DNA of 64,000 nt from Streptomyces sp. NBC_01750. GTDB taxonomy: Bacteria; Actinomycetota; Actinomycetes; Streptomycetales; Streptomycetaceae. Where the stretch lies: positions 7,876,001-7,940,000 of the forward strand of contig NZ_CP109137.1 in the NCBI RefSeq assembly GCF_035918095.1. Reading direction: 5' to 3'. Numbering within the stretch: position 1 is the stretch's first letter; the number at the start of each line of letters is the position of its first letter. Under the pieces are notes generated by a model, which was not told where the DNA came from, did not search any database, and worked only from the letters and a program-made list of their open reading frames with translations. Shown here one piece after another: positions 42,450 to 51,243 of the stretch. The translations under genes and the position numbers were made by a program.

Positions 42450-43925
42450 ATGTCGTCCAGACCGCCACAAACATCGCAGCCCGACCACACACCCGTCGCT
42501 GCGCCTCCTGCCGCAGCGGCGTCCGAAGATGCGACGGACACCGCCCGCTCGGGCCGATCCTGGCAGGGCGTGCGTGCTCTGCTGATGCGCCTGCACTTCT
42601 ACGCCGGGGTGTTCGTCGCCCCGTTCCTGCTCGTGGCCGCCTTGACGGGGCTGGCCTACACCTTCACGCCTCAGCTCGACCAGCTCGTCTACGGCGACGA
42701 ACTGCGCGTCGAGCAGGTCGCCGGTGAACCGCGCCCGCTGGCGGAGCAGATCGCCGCCGCCCGCGCCGTCCACCCGGAAGGCACCCTGGCGTCGGTCATC
42801 ACCCCGACCGGCCCCGAGGACACCACCCGGGTGGTGCTGTCGGTTCCGGAGCTGGGCGAGAATCAGCGCACAGTCTTCGTCGACCCCTACACCGCGAAGG
42901 TGCAGGGCGACCTGACCACCTGGTGGGGTTCGACGCCGCTCACCACATGGCTTGACGACCTCCACCGGAATCTGCACCTGGGGGAGACCGGCCGCCTCTA
43001 CTCTGAGGTCGCCGCCAGCTGGCTGTGGGTGATCGTCGCCGGAGGTCTCGTGCTGTGGCTCGGACGCAGCCGCGGGCAGCGCGCCAAGTCGATGCGCGGC
43101 GTCCTGCTTCCGGACCGCTCCGCAAGGGGTGTACGTCGCACCCGCAGCTGGCACGCAGCCACAGGGGTTTGGCTCGCCGTCGGTCTGCTGTTCCTGAGCG
43201 CGACCGGCCTGACGTGGTCCCACTACGCGGGTGACCGCTTCGGACAGTTGCTGGACGCAGTCCGAGGACATGCACCGGAACTCGACACCGCGCTGCCCGG
43301 CGCCGAGGCGGCCCCCGAGGACGAGCACGCAGAGCATGCCGGGCACGGCGCCGAGAAGGAGCCGGCCTCGGCGGATCCTGCCGATTTCGATGCTGCGCTC
43401 GCCGTGGCACGCAAGGCGGGCCTGGGCGGCACTGTGGAGGTGACGCCTCCGGCGGACGCCGCCAGTACGTGGACCGTGGCCCAGGGCGACAACGTGTGGC
43501 CGGTGCATTACGACCAGGTCGCGGTGGACGTGGAGAAGAGCGACGTCACGTCGCACAGCCGGTGGGCGGACTATCCGGTCCTGGCCAAGCTCAGCAAGCT
43601 CGGCGTACAGGGGCACATGGGTGTGCTGTTCGGGATCGTCAACCAGATCGTGCTGGCGGTCATCGCGATCGGCCTGGTCCTCGTGACCTTCTGGGGCTAC
43701 CGCATGTGGTGGCAGCGGCGGCCGACCCGCGACGACCGCAAGGCCACGTTCGGGAAGGCCCCGGCCCGTGGGGTTTGGCGCCGACTGCCACTGCCCGTGC
43801 TGATCGTGGGTGTACCGGCAATCGCGGCCCTGGGCTGGGCACTTCCGGTTCTGGGTGTCACGCTGCTCGGGTTCCTCGTGGTGGACCTGGCTGTCGGGCT
43901 CGTCCGGCGGGGCCGCGCGGCCTAG
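42450..43925 (+). CDS. PepSY-associated TM protein
   Basis: A 491-residue membrane protein of the PepSY_TM family. TM1 follows LMRLHFYAGVFVAPFLLVAA (about 45-65), then a PepSY-like domain (EQIAAARAVHPEGTLASVIT), the conserved DLHRNLHLGETGRLYSEVAA, further TM segments (WLAVGLLFLSATGLTWSHYA), a His/Glu-rich loop (EDEHAEHAGHGAEKE, about 290), a second PepSY-like part and three C-terminal segments. GGAG lies 6 bases before ATG 42450. Relatives are linked to iron-siderophore reduction or copper handling; the copper context favours the latter. A bidirectional terminator follows. Confidence 0.85.
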   Translation: MSSRPPQTSQPDHTPVAAPPAAAASEDATDTARSGRSWQGVRALLMRLHFYAGVFVAPFLLVAALTGLAYTFTPQLDQLVYGDELRVEQVAGEPRPLAEQIAAARAVHPEGTLASVITPTGPEDTTRVVLSVPELGENQRTVFVDPYTAKVQGDLTTWWGSTPLTTWLDDLHRNLHLGETGRLYSEVAASWLWVIVAGGLVLWLGRSRGQRAKSMRGVLLPDRSARGVRRTRSWHAATGVWLAVGLLFLSATGLTWSHYAGDRFGQLLDAVRGHAPELDTALPGAEAAPEDEHAEHAGHGAEKEPASADPADFDAALAVARKAGLGGTVEVTPPADAASTWTVAQGDNVWPVHYDQVAVDVEKSDVTSHSRWADYPVLAKLSKLGVQGHMGVLFGIVNQIVLAVIAIGLVLVTFWGYRMWWQRRPTRDDRKATFGKAPARGVWRRLPLPVLIVGVPAIAALGWALPVLGVTLLGFLVVDLAVGLVRRGRAA

Positions 43926-43933
43926 CGAAGGGC

Positions 43934-43961
43934 GGGAGGGCGCGCACCCGCGCGCCCTCCC
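43934..43961. terminator. bidirectional hairpin terminator
   Basis: A perfect 12-bp stem (GGGAGGGCGCGC with its complement) around the tetraloop ACCC, 9 bases after the PepSY stop and 27 bases beyond the stop of the convergent AMP-ligase gene. Confidence 0.88.
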
Positions 43962-43987
43962 TGTTCCGTCTCGGACGGGCTTGTGTG

Positions 43988-45673
43988 TCAGCCCGCCTGG
44001 ACCAGAGGAGCCGTCGTGGGGGCCGGGTGGGCGCTCTCGGCCACGTCTGCCCGGAGGGCAGCGCGGTCGGGCTTGCCCGCCGGAGTCAACGGAAGCTCCT
44101 CGACGACCAGCAGGTGTTCGGGGTGCTTTCGTTGCTCCAGCCCGCACTGAGTGAGGTGCTCACACAGCGACTCGAGCGTGGGGCCGTCCCCGGATCGCGG
44201 CACCACGCAGACCGCCAGCCGCTCGCCCATCAGCTCGTCCGGCACACCCACGCACACCACGTCACGGACCAGCGGGTGCGAGGTGAGCTCGCGTTCGACC
44301 TCGGCGGGGCTGATGTTCGCGCCGCCGCGGATGACGATGTCCTTGAGGCGTCCGACGACGTGCAGGACACCGTCCTCGTCGAGGAAACCGAGATCCCCTG
44401 TGCGTACCCAGCCGTCGGCCGTGCGGTAGCGGGCGTCGAGTCCGGGGTCGCCCACGTAGCACAGCGGAGTCATCGGCCCGCGCGCGACGATTTCCCCTAC
44501 GCGGCCCTCTGGCAGCGCCTCCTGGGTTTGCGGGTCGGTGATGCGGATCTCGGCCACGCGGTCATCGGGGCGGCCGGCGACCACCCCGTAGTTGTCGGTG
44601 CGCGGTGTCGTGTTGTCCAGCCCTGTATGGCAGTTGACACCGTCAGCCGAGCCGTAGAGGTTGACGACGGGACAGCCGAACGCCTGCGCAGCGGCTGTTG
44701 CCGTCGTCTCGTCGAGAGGCTCCCCGCCCAGCACGAGGGCGGTCGGGGAGGGGAGCTTGTCGCCCGCTTCGCGGAGCCGGTCGAGCATCATGCGGACCAT
44801 GGTGGGCACGCCGAGGATATGCGTGGGCTCGTGCTCCCGTATCGCCGCGAGTGCGGCTTCCGGGGTGAAGTGATCCAGCAGGACAAGCGTGCCGCCGTGC
44901 CGCGCGAGGGTGACCGCGGTGCCATTGGAGCCGAAGGCGGTGGAGAGGGGCACCAGGAAAAGGCAGCGCGGTGGGGTCTTGTCGGGGATGAGTGAGGCGA
45001 GGAAGTTGCCGCGTCCGCCGGCCAGTGCGTTGTGCGAGTAGGCGACCATCTTCGGCTCCGCCTCCGAGCCGGACGAAACGAGGATGCGGGCCGCACTCTC
45101 GGGGTCGGGTCGGGCGGGCACGAAGCCGCTGGGGTCGGAGCGCATCAGCTGCGAGAGCGGAATCGTTCCTTCAGGGGCTGTCCCTGGTCCTGCCGCGATG
45201 ACGTGGGCCAGTGAGGGAAGCGCCGTGGACAGGGTGCGCAGGTCGGCGGCGTGATGCGAGCCCCGGTATTCGCTCGCGGTGATGACCGCGACGGCTTCGG
45301 CGCGGCGCAGCAGACACTCGGCCTCCAGGCTGCCGCGGCCGACCGGGAACGGCAGGGCAACCGCACCCACGGCGGCGATTGCCAGATCGGCGATGACGGC
45401 GCCCCGGTTGTTGGGGAGTTGAGTGCCGACCACATCGCCCGGTCGTATGCCGAGGTTTCTGAGGCCGGTGGCCAGACATCGCACCTTGCGGTCCAGGGCG
45501 GTGTAACAGAGTTTGCCCTTGGCATCGAGGATGGCGGTCCGGTGCAGGTCCGCGATCTGGCGTGCGCGGAACAGGCTGTAGAGGTCGAGGTCGGGGCAGG
45601 TGCCGTCGACCACCCAGGAGCGGCGGAGTTCGGCGGGCAGCAGGTCGTGCAGTGTGTTCGTGCCGGGGGTCAT
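43988..45673 (-). CDS. AMP-dependent acyl-CoA synthetase/ligase
   Basis: A 561-residue ANL-superfamily enzyme. Motifs: the P-loop appears in a modified form, ILVSSGSEAEPKMVAYSHN (usually TSGTTGxPK), LYGSADGVN in place of YGxTE, the hinge TGDLGFLDEDG, GRLKDIVIRGGANISPAEVE, and the catalytic Lys in LTPAGKPDR near residue 535. The altered P-loop and YGSAD are unusual but Lys is kept. It activates an unknown carboxylate to AMP ester and CoA thioester. ATG 45673 overlaps the CoA-transferase stop (ATGA). The gene pair and nearby dehydrogenase recall CaiC-CaiB-CaiA. Confidence 0.85.
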   Translation of the reverse strand: MTPGTNTLHDLLPAELRRSWVVDGTCPDLDLYSLFRARQIADLHRTAILDAKGKLCYTALDRKVRCLATGLRNLGIRPGDVVGTQLPNNRGAVIADLAIAAVGAVALPFPVGRGSLEAECLLRRAEAVAVITASEYRGSHHAADLRTLSTALPSLAHVIAAGPGTAPEGTIPLSQLMRSDPSGFVPARPDPESAARILVSSGSEAEPKMVAYSHNALAGGRGNFLASLIPDKTPPRCLFLVPLSTAFGSNGTAVTLARHGGTLVLLDHFTPEAALAAIREHEPTHILGVPTMVRMMLDRLREAGDKLPSPTALVLGGEPLDETTATAAAQAFGCPVVNLYGSADGVNCHTGLDNTTPRTDNYGVVAGRPDDRVAEIRITDPQTQEALPEGRVGEIVARGPMTPLCYVGDPGLDARYRTADGWVRTGDLGFLDEDGVLHVVGRLKDIVIRGGANISPAEVERELTSHPLVRDVVCVGVPDELMGERLAVCVVPRSGDGPTLESLCEHLTQCGLEQRKHPEHLLVVEELPLTPAGKPDRAALRADVAESAHPAPTTAPLVQAG

Positions 45674-47451
45674 ACGAAGCTCCAGGGGTCGCGGACGGTG
45701 AGGGCGCCGTGCGTGTCGCGGCTGATCGAGCCGGCGAAGCGCGGGTCGTCGTGCAGGCCGGACATGTCGGTCGTGACGGGTGTCGCGGTGAGCCCGTGGG
45801 CGCGGAGCTGCCGCAGGGCCTCGTCCGTGGGCAGGTTGCGCAGGTCGTACGCGGCTGCGTCGGTGGAGCGGTCGTCGCTGGGCGCGATCCAGCCGTCCGC
45901 CGTCGGCAGGGGACGGCGGAATCCGCTCGGTTTCCTGGGGCTCTCGCCCCGAGCTGCCCGGGCCAGGGCGGGTGCGGTCAGGGTGTCGGCGGCGCCGAGG
46001 AGCGAGGAGTCCACGCGAACGCCGTGGCCGGTGCGTTCGCGCAGCAGCAGCCCGGCGAGCACGGCCTCGGTCCCGATCAGCCCGCCCAGCACGTCGAGGA
46101 GGGTCATCAGGGAGGGCGCTGGTGGCTCGCCCTCGGGCCGTACGGCCTCGCCGACACCTGTGCGTGCCTGGACCATGAAGTCCGTTCCCATCGGAGCATC
46201 GGGCAGCCGGTCCGCCCAGCCGCTGGTGTAGGCGTAGACGAGTGCCGGGTTGGCCTCGGCGAGGTCCTCGGCGTCCAGACCCAGCTCGGCCGCCTTGCCC
46301 GGAGCCCAGTTGTGCAGGAAGACGTCGGCCTCCGCCGCCATCTCCCGCAGTCGGCGCCGGTCGCCCGGAGACTTGATGTCGATCTCGACGGCCTGCTTGC
46401 CCCGGTTGAGGGCGAGCCAGCGGGCGGAAATCCCTGAACAGGCGGGTGGCATGCCGCGCAGTGGGTCGCCGCCCGGGGGCTCTATGCGGATCACGTCGGC
46501 ACCGAGCAGTCCCAGCAGGTGTGCCGCGAGGGGAGCCTGGATGCGGCGGCCGGCTTCGAGGACGGTGAGCCCTGCCAGCGGCCGGACGGGGGTCGGGACG
46601 GGCGTGCCGCCTCTGCGGCCGGTGGGCCCGATGAGGTCCAGGGACCACGGCGCGGCGCCGTCGTGCTCCGCTGCCCTGTCGGCGAGCGTGCCGAGAACGC
46701 ACACCTCGGCGCCCGAGACCGATGCGGCCTGCCGGATCCGCTCCAGGGCGTGCGCCTGCGTCGTGGTGTGCAGGACGTGCGGGAAGGGGGCACAGGCAGT
46801 GGCGTACCGGAACTGGAAAGGCCGCCAGCCGGCCCGTATCGCGTCGGCCGGTGCGTCCAGTCCGCGCCAGAAGCCGGCCCAGGCGCCCGGATCGAGGGTT
46901 TCGAGTTCGAAGAGGACACCGTCGGCCGAGGTGAACGGCGGCCCCCCGGGGGCGATTTCGGCCGCCTCCCCCTCGTCGGCGCCGGCGGCGGCGAGGTACT
47001 GGGAGACGGCGAGCAGTCCGGCGTGGTCGGCGCGTGTCGTGAGCCGGGTCGGTGCGTCCACGCCGCGGGCCTGGGCCAGCAGTCCGGCGAGGAGCCCCTG
47101 CACCGTGAGGACAGCGGTGGCCGTGGCCGTGTAGTCGGCGGCCAGGCCCCGCGGTGCGCCGTCCCTTCGTCCGTGCACGGCCATGATGCCGGTGGCCGCC
47201 TGCACAGTGGCCTCGTCGCTGATCCCGGTCCCGGGAACCGACCAGGTCGTGTGCGCCTCTGCCGGTCGAAAGCCCCCGCCGGTGAGCTGGGTGCGACCGG
47301 TTGGCGAGTCGCCGGTGGCGTGGGCGGCCGTCTCGGCGCCGAGACGGCGCAGATGGTCGCCGATCACCTTCATGATCTCCGGCGGTCCCGAGGTATCGAA
47401 GCGCAGAGTGTCGAGTGGCCGGACCGTCCGCGTGGTGACTGGTGACGCCAT
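45670..47451 (-). CDS. CaiB/BaiF-type class III CoA transferase with N-terminal extension
   Basis: A 593-residue protein. The second part (from about 250) is a class III CoA transferase: PLAGLTVLEAGRRIQAPLAA, LLGADVIRIEPPGGDPLRG, SARWLALNRGKQAVEIDI, ADVFLHNWAPGKAAELGL and the catalytic Asp region GTDFMVQARTGVG. The first about 240 residues are extra; they may be a degenerate CoA-transferase half (GLAADYTATATAVLTVQGLL resembles part of one), making a pseudo-dimer. GGAGAGGAG precedes ATG 47451. It moves CoA between acids. It is divergent from the acyl-CoA dehydrogenase gene. Confidence 0.82.
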   Translation of the reverse strand: MASPVTTRTVRPLDTLRFDTSGPPEIMKVIGDHLRRLGAETAAHATGDSPTGRTQLTGGGFRPAEAHTTWSVPGTGISDEATVQAATGIMAVHGRRDGAPRGLAADYTATATAVLTVQGLLAGLLAQARGVDAPTRLTTRADHAGLLAVSQYLAAAGADEGEAAEIAPGGPPFTSADGVLFELETLDPGAWAGFWRGLDAPADAIRAGWRPFQFRYATACAPFPHVLHTTTQAHALERIRQAASVSGAEVCVLGTLADRAAEHDGAAPWSLDLIGPTGRRGGTPVPTPVRPLAGLTVLEAGRRIQAPLAAHLLGLLGADVIRIEPPGGDPLRGMPPACSGISARWLALNRGKQAVEIDIKSPGDRRRLREMAAEADVFLHNWAPGKAAELGLDAEDLAEANPALVYAYTSGWADRLPDAPMGTDFMVQARTGVGEAVRPEGEPPAPSLMTLLDVLGGLIGTEAVLAGLLLRERTGHGVRVDSSLLGAADTLTAPALARAARGESPRKPSGFRRPLPTADGWIAPSDDRSTDAAAYDLRNLPTDEALRQLRAHGLTATPVTTDMSGLHDDPRFAGSISRDTHGALTVRDPWSFV

Positions 47452-47594
47452 GCCTCTCCTCTCCTGGCGCGGCGGCGGTGCCGTCGCCCGGGTTGTTGGT
47501 ACGCGGGAACTCGGGCCGGTTCGCACCCGACCAGTTCCACGTAGGAGCAGTCGGACAGCCGTTCCCATGGGTTCCCATGAACTGGAGGAGAAAA
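47452..47594. promoter_or_regulatory. divergent promoter region with 10-bp direct repeat
   Basis: The 143 bases between the CoA-transferase and acyl-CoA dehydrogenase genes must hold both promoters. Within it GTTCCCATGG (47561-47570) is followed directly by GTTCCCATGA (47571-47580), just before the dehydrogenase ribosome-binding site. This tandem could be a regulator site; no regulator gene is adjacent. Confidence 0.4.
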
Positions 47595-48806
47595 ATGGAG
47601 AGTCGAGACGGCAGGGGCGCCGAACGCCCACAAAGCGGCGATGGCACCGCGCAGTTGCGGAAACGTGTCGAGGACTTCATCCGCGGGTGGGTGATCCCGG
47701 AAGAACCGGTCCTGGACGCGGGCGGGCCCGCAGCCGCGGCGGCCATGGGTGACCTGCAACGCCAGGCCCGGACAGACGGACTGTGGGCCCTGCCGCTGCC
47801 CGGGGAACTGGGCGGCGGCGGCCTGACCCTGGCCGGGTACGCCGAACTCGCCGAAGCCGAAGGCGCGAGCGATCACGGCGCGACGGCACTCGGATCCGCT
47901 TCGCTGCTCGACGTCAGAATGCTGGCGCGGCACGGCAGCGCCCGCGTCCGCGAGGACTACCTGAAACCCCTGGTGACCGGGGACATGCGCAGTTGCTATG
48001 CCATGACCGAGCCCGACGTGCCCGGCACGGACCCGTTCATGACCGGCACGCGCGCCGAGCAACACGCGGACGGAAGCTGGTCCGTCACCGGCCGCAAGTG
48101 GTTCACCTCAGGAGCTGCGGACGCCGACCTGGTCACGGTCCTGGCCCGCACCGACGGGACGACCGGCGACCGTGCCGGGCTCTCCCTGCTGCTGGTACCC
48201 ACCGACTCCCCAGGCTTCCGGCCGGTGCGGGAACTGCCCCTGCTCGGCGCGGCCGGCCAGTGGGAGATCGAACTCGATCACGTCACCGTCCCCGGCGACC
48301 ACATGCTCGGCGAACGAGGGCAGGCGCTTGCCATAGCGGGCGAGCGACTCCAACTGGGGCGCACCCTGCGCTGTCTGCGCTGGCTCGGCCAAGCCCGCCG
48401 GGCGTTCGACCTCATGTGTGAACGGGCCGTCGCCCGGAACGGATCCCGCGGCCCGCTCGCCGGGCACCAACTCGTCCAGCAGCACGTGTTCGACGCACTG
48501 CTGGCCCTGCGCACGACCCGCCCGCTCGTTCACGAAGCCGTGGTGCTGATCGCCGCCGGGCGGGACGCGCACACCGAGGTGGGTCTGGCCAAGGTCGCAG
48601 CGGCCCGCATGCTCCAGCAGGTCACCGATTCCGCGATACAGGTGCACGGTGCGGCCGGCCTCGGACCGGACACCGCGCTGCCGGCACTGTTCCGCACAGG
48701 TCGCGCTGCCCGCATCCTGGACGGTCCGGACGAACTCCACATCACGTCCGTGGCGCGCCGGGTCCTGCGCGGCTACGGGCAGGAGCTCACCTCTACACCT
48801 CGGTGA
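47595..48806 (+). CDS. acyl-CoA dehydrogenase
   Basis: A 403-residue flavoprotein dehydrogenase. Visible: CYAMTEPDVPGTDPF (the FAD/substrate loop, usually AxTEPxxGSD), TGRKWFTSGAADADLVTVLA, a middle beta domain (WEIELDHVTVPGDHMLG), and a C-terminal helical domain with LQQVTDSAIQVHGAAGLGPD and AARILDGPDELHITSVARRV. GGAGGAG lies 5-8 bases before ATG 47595. The substrate is unknown. It overlaps the convergent GH88-like gene by 14 bases at the 3' end. It would oxidise the CoA ester made by the ligase and transferase. Confidence 0.87.
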   Translation: MESRDGRGAERPQSGDGTAQLRKRVEDFIRGWVIPEEPVLDAGGPAAAAAMGDLQRQARTDGLWALPLPGELGGGGLTLAGYAELAEAEGASDHGATALGSASLLDVRMLARHGSARVREDYLKPLVTGDMRSCYAMTEPDVPGTDPFMTGTRAEQHADGSWSVTGRKWFTSGAADADLVTVLARTDGTTGDRAGLSLLLVPTDSPGFRPVRELPLLGAAGQWEIELDHVTVPGDHMLGERGQALAIAGERLQLGRTLRCLRWLGQARRAFDLMCERAVARNGSRGPLAGHQLVQQHVFDALLALRTTRPLVHEAVVLIAAGRDAHTEVGLAKVAAARMLQQVTDSAIQVHGAAGLGPDTALPALFRTGRAARILDGPDELHITSVARRVLRGYGQELTSTPR

Positions 48807-49869
48807 CGTCGACGAGCCCGGAGAGGGCGGCCAGGCCGAGCGCCAGGAAGAAGTCGCCCCAAATCAGTTCGTGCTGCACGGCAATGCCCTTTCCGGCGTC
48901 GTAGCAGCCGTCCAGCAGCATGCCGGCGGGGCGGTCACCGTCGCCCGCGGACAGATGGGCGCAGACCAGACGCCCCAGGATCGCGGCGGCCCTGTCCGAG
49001 AACTCTGTGGACCGGGGCCCACGAAGACGCGCCAGTTTGAGGAGCGCAACAGCAGTGACAGCGGCAGCCGACGTGTCCAGGTGCCCTTCCGGACGGTTCT
49101 CGTCGGCCAGCGGCACGAGTGAGCCGGTCAAGGCAGCGCCATCGGCCACCAGTTGTTCGGCTGCGGCCTCCAGGCGGTCCGGCCGCCACCCCCGGGCCTC
49201 GCGACTGTGCAGGGCGTCAGCGACCGCCAGCAGCAACCACGCCCGGCCACGGCTCCAGCCCGGCGCCGGGTCGTCGCAGGGCTGCCAACCCGTATCTGCG
49301 GCGAAGTGCCAGGCCGGCTGCAGCTGGTCGTCCCTCAGGCAGAGGTCGAGGTGGCGGTACAGATGCTGACCCGCCGCCACGGCTCCTCCGGGACCTGAGG
49401 CAACAAGCAACTGCACCACACCCGGAACGCCGTCAGCACGTGCCAGCATCCGGGGTCCGCCGAGCGCCGATCCCCAAGGCACAAGGCCGAGTTCATGGTC
49501 CATGGCCGTCAGGCAGGCGCGGGCGGCACGAGCGCGAAGTGCAGCCGCCCGGTCGTCCCCGGCAGCCAGAGCGGTGCCGTACCAGAGGATCAGCCCCCGG
49601 GTGGCTGTGTCGGCCTCCGCCCAGGGCGCCAGGCGCGCCGTGCACGCCGATGCAGCGGCCCTGTCGTCGCTCTCGCCGGTCTGCCTCGCCCGCAACCACA
49701 GCAGCCCCGCCCAGAATCCACCGGTCCACGAACCCCGGCCCGTCGCTGTCCACCGTCCGCTCACCGGATCGGCGAACAGCGGAAAACGGGCCCCGACTTC
49801 CGCCTTGGTGACAACCACTCTCTCCAGGACCACAGCCAGTGCCTCGCCGAAGCGTTCCTGCGAACTCAT
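48793..49869 (-). CDS. glycoside hydrolase family 88-like protein
   Basis: A 358-residue alpha/alpha-barrel protein. GH88 features: GSWTGGFWAGLLWLRARQTG near residue 45, GWSRGRAWLLLAVADALH near 205, LDTSAAAVTAVALLKLARLR near 268, and IWGDFFLALGLAAL at the C-terminus. Known GH88 enzymes hydrate unsaturated glucuronyl residues using two Asp; candidates are Asp in the LDTSA segment and the conserved acid near residue 106, which I cannot assign with certainty. The presence of such a protein beside CoA-ester enzymes is odd. Its start overlaps the MFS stop (ATGA). Confidence 0.68.
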   Translation of the reverse strand: MSSQERFGEALAVVLERVVVTKAEVGARFPLFADPVSGRWTATGRGSWTGGFWAGLLWLRARQTGESDDRAAASACTARLAPWAEADTATRGLILWYGTALAAGDDRAAALRARAARACLTAMDHELGLVPWGSALGGPRMLARADGVPGVVQLLVASGPGGAVAAGQHLYRHLDLCLRDDQLQPAWHFAADTGWQPCDDPAPGWSRGRAWLLLAVADALHSREARGWRPDRLEAAAEQLVADGAALTGSLVPLADENRPEGHLDTSAAAVTAVALLKLARLRGPRSTEFSDRAAAILGRLVCAHLSAGDGDRPAGMLLDGCYDAGKGIAVQHELIWGDFFLALGLAALSGLVDVTEV

Positions 49870-51062
49870 GCCGATGCACCCGCCCGCTCACGCCGGTCGC
49901 GTACCGCCCATACGAACGCCACAACTGCCGCTGCCGCGAACTCCGCCGCCACCACCAGCCAGCCCGTCCCGTAGCGGCCGGCCTCCGCAAGCAGACCGAA
50001 GAACGGCGGCCCGACGGCGAAACCGGCGAAGAATCCGGCGGCGACCAGCGCCGAATCCTGCCCCGCCCGGCCGGGTTCGGCCCGCTGCATGACCAGAACC
50101 ATGGAGACGGCGTTGCCCGACACGGCGAACACACCCACGGCCACAGCAGCCACCCATGCGAGCGGAGGAACATAGAGCGCCGCCATGAGAAGCCAGGCCG
50201 ACCCGACCGCACCGGCCGCAAGCCACCCCGGCAGCCACTCGGCGCGCCCTGGCCGGGCCGCCTTGGACCACCCCACCCGGCCAACGATCCCGGCGACACC
50301 CAGCACGGCGACGAGGGCACCGGCCGCGGTAGGTCCCAGGTCGAGCTCCTGGGCCCCGAACAGCGAGAGGTAGGTGTTGACGGAGGCGATGCCGCCGCCC
50401 AGGAGCAGCGAGAAAACGGCCAGCCAGGCGACATGCCCGCGGGGCGCGAGGGACGCACACGTTCCGACTGCCGGCGGTGGCGGATCGAGTGGCATGGCAC
50501 GCAGCGTCCAGAGGGAGGCCAGGACAGCCGCACCAGCGGCCGTCCACACCGCGCCACGCCATCCGATTCCACCGGCAAGTGCCGCAAGAGGCAGTCCCGC
50601 CGCAAAGGCCCCCAGCTGAACCCCCGACTGCTTCATCCCCGTAACCGCCCCCCGCCGCGCGGGCGGAACGGCAGCGAGAATGGCCTTGTTCGTCGCGGGA
50701 TTCGCCAACGCCTGGGGCAGACCGCCCAGCGCCACAGCAGCCAAGAGCAGTCCGGTTCCCGGCGCGGCACCGATCGCCGCCAGCGCGGCCGCCGTCACCA
50801 CCAGCAGCACAACGAGCCCACGCCGGGGGCCGATTCGGTCCACGATCCGCCCACTCACGGGAGACAGCACGGCCGCCGTACCGAAGCCGATCGTCGTCGT
50901 CAGGCCGAGCACCGTGGCGGAGATCCCCAGTTCGTCCACCAGCCGAGGACCGAGCGCACCCAGCAGGAACAGTTGCAGCATCGAGAAGGCCATCGCGCAT
51001 GTGAGCAGAACCGTCAGCCATCGCGCCGTCCGGCCATCCGTATCCGATGTCGACGCCGCCAC
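49866..51062 (-). CDS. MFS transporter
   Basis: A 398-residue major facilitator with twelve predicted segments. Motif A is SGRIVDRIGPRRGLVVL after TM2. The start is GTG 51062 with GGAAGGGGG 7 bases upstream, giving a short cytoplasmic N-terminus before TM1 (LTVLLTCAMAFSMLQLF); a longer frame to 51170 lacks a good site. First gene of a two-gene unit with the GH88-like protein. Transport direction and substrate are unknown; it may move the substrate or product of the adjacent CoA pathway. Confidence 0.83.
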   Translation of the reverse strand: MAASTSDTDGRTARWLTVLLTCAMAFSMLQLFLLGALGPRLVDELGISATVLGLTTTIGFGTAAVLSPVSGRIVDRIGPRRGLVVLLVVTAAALAAIGAAPGTGLLLAAVALGGLPQALANPATNKAILAAVPPARRGAVTGMKQSGVQLGAFAAGLPLAALAGGIGWRGAVWTAAGAAVLASLWTLRAMPLDPPPPAVGTCASLAPRGHVAWLAVFSLLLGGGIASVNTYLSLFGAQELDLGPTAAGALVAVLGVAGIVGRVGWSKAARPGRAEWLPGWLAAGAVGSAWLLMAALYVPPLAWVAAVAVGVFAVSGNAVSMVLVMQRAEPGRAGQDSALVAAGFFAGFAVGPPFFGLLAEAGRYGTGWLVVAAEFAAAAVVAFVWAVRDRRERAGASA

Positions 51063-51243
51063 CGATGCCCCCTTCCACGCCGCGGTCCCTCCGGCGGCTA
51101 TGCAGAGAAGTCGGACAAGCCAACTCCCCAGTTCCAGGAGCATCTTGTGGCGTACACCACATCCCCTCAAGTGAGGCGTCGGTCATTCAATTTCCGTACC
51201 AGCCCGTGCCCATCACGGGAGGAAATGCAAGGATGAGCCAGCC

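Noticed and set aside
43469..44995. Plus-strand frame of 508 codons running from the PepSY gene into the ligase region.
   Set aside because: It crosses a strong bidirectional terminator and is out of frame or antisense to both real genes.
43988..47746. Minus-strand frame of 1252 codons that would fuse the AMP ligase to a large upstream part.
   Set aside because: Upstream of 45673 it is an Arg/Pro/Gly-rich shadow of the CoA-transferase gene, which is coding in another frame.
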